In this document: positions 63,559 to 64,000 of the stretch, piece by piece | Numbering within the stretch: the stretch's first letter is position 1 | Layout of the letters: every line of letters starts with the position of its first letter | Assembly: GCF_007680845.1 (NCBI RefSeq) | Contig: NZ_VEIY01000006.1 | Coordinates: forward strand, 202,819 to 266,818 | Origin: Curtobacterium pusillum | GTDB lineage: Bacteria; Actinomycetota; Actinomycetes; Actinomycetales; Microbacteriaceae | Direction: 5' to 3' | Length of the DNA stretch: 64,000 nt | Notes under the pieces: model-generated | Told to the model about the DNA's origin: nothing | The model's database searches: none | Seen by the model: the letters and a program-made list of their open reading frames with translations, nothing else | Made by a program: the position numbers and the translations under genes

Positions 63559-63930
63559 AATCACTCGTTGCCGCTGAGGCGGAGAACGGAACGGCCGAGA
63601 CGGTCACCGGAGCGAGAGCCCCGGGGACGCAGTCCGGACGGGGTCCCGCTCAGGCAACGACTTCCCGATGAAGAACCTCCCTCGTGGCGGTGTCTTCCGG
63701 GTGTGACGAAATGCCTCTCTGGCGGAACCTCTTCACGGGGTCGAGCGGGGGGTGCGTCTGGTCCTTGAGAACTCAACAGCGTGCACATTGTCAATGCCAA
63801 TTTATTGACCCCGTGACTCATCAGCTTGCTGGTGGGTTCGGAGACAATTCCTTTTGGATTGAAGATTGTCAGTAGACAGTCAACAGTCAGTATCAACTCG
63901 CTGGCACTTCGGTGTTGGTTGTAATTTTTT
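63559..63930 (+). other. rRNA leader: no gene; antitermination-like and processing elements
   Basis: No convincing CDS. The leader turns AT-richer after about 63760, in sharp contrast with the rest of the window. CCTTGAGAACTCAACAGCGTG near 63763-63783 resembles the boxA-type leader motif of actinobacterial rrn operons. A hairpin with a TTCG tetraloop (63894-63921) precedes a run of seven T (63924-63930) just before 16S; it probably belongs to the 16S processing stem. Confidence 0.55.
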
Positions 63931-64000
63931 TACGGAGAGTTTGATCCTGGCTCAGGACGAACGCTGGCGGCGTGCTTAACACATGCAAGTCGAACGATGA
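63931..64000 (+). rRNA. rrs: 16S ribosomal RNA, 5' end (cut by window edge)
   Basis: The first 70 bases include AGAGTTTGATCCTGGCTCAG, the universal 5' primer region, and the start of variable region 1 (GTCGAACGATGA). The mature 5' end is placed at about 63931. Compatible with Microbacteriaceae, but too short for genus assignment. Confidence 0.97.

Noticed and set aside
60388..63564. A 1058-residue antisense frame over leuB, ilvE and the FAH gene
   Set aside because: High-GC antisense artefact; all three sense genes carry diagnostic motifs.

Overview
This window comes from a high-GC Gram-positive chromosome. Codon third positions are nearly all G or C. The genes present include whiB-type regulators, mtrA-mtrB-lpqB, a PdtaS-type histidine kinase and an EspR-like regulator. 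The 16S rRNA gene starts at the right edge. Together these point to Actinomycetota, most likely Microbacteriaceae; a Curtobacterium-like genus is my guess, not a demonstrated fact. No transposase, integrase, phage gene or CRISPR array is visible.

Region 1 (1-8.7 kb): the end of manA, galE, a WhiB2/WhmD-type gene, a large membrane glycosyltransferase with a DUF5719 partner, a divergent pair (Rv3259-like protein and DUF3499) and ahcY. Region 2 (8.8-25.8 kb): an RDD protein, a SpoIIM-like protein, a tightly coupled leftward operon (GDPD-type membrane protein, DUF4129, DUF4350, MoxR ATPase, DUF58), then mtrA-mtrB-lpqB, a ComF-like gene, long-form hpf, secA and an Rv3235-like gene. Region 3 (25.9-30 kb): pdtaS, whiB1, a small membrane protein, bcp, tRNA-Lys and an IMPACT-family gene. 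Most of regions 1-3 follows the Mycobacterium order around whiB2-manA-sahH-mtrAB-lpqB-secA1-pdtaS-whiB1, so it is a conserved actinobacterial backbone for envelope, division and secretion functions.

Region 4 (30-48.7 kb) is more accessory. It holds an EspR-like regulator / ImmA peptidase / DUF6545 membrane-protein triad, a DUF6230-DUF6114-secreted-protein operon facing a TetR regulator, a two-component system with a PepSY lipoprotein, a TetR / pyridoxal-reductase-like pair, and several transporters (AnsP-like, MscS-like, SLC13/ArsB-like, CorA) plus an 847-residue membrane protein of unknown function. Region 5 (48.8-63.4 kb) is metabolic: otsA-otsB, ilvD-ilvB-ilvN-ilvC, a lone mtlD, serA-leuB-ilvE and a fumarylacetoacetate-hydrolase-family gene. 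The window ends with an rRNA promoter, an AT-richer leader and the first 70 bases of 16S rRNA.

Three regulatory themes cut across the window. (1) Many genes have a TAnnnT-type -10 hexamer 6-7 nt before the start codon, the signature of leaderless mRNAs. (2) Two families of long palindromes sit at 3' ends of genes, mostly between convergent genes, and look like dispersed bidirectional terminators. (3) Several regulators have recognisable candidate operators: an 11-bp-period GCTTCAG direct repeat in front of both a response-regulator gene and a PepSY lipoprotein gene, a 17-bp dyad between TetR and the DUF6230 operon, two GGAGGT/CCTCC palindromes between TetR and the aldo/keto reductase, and two WhiA-like GACAC sites upstream of whiB2.
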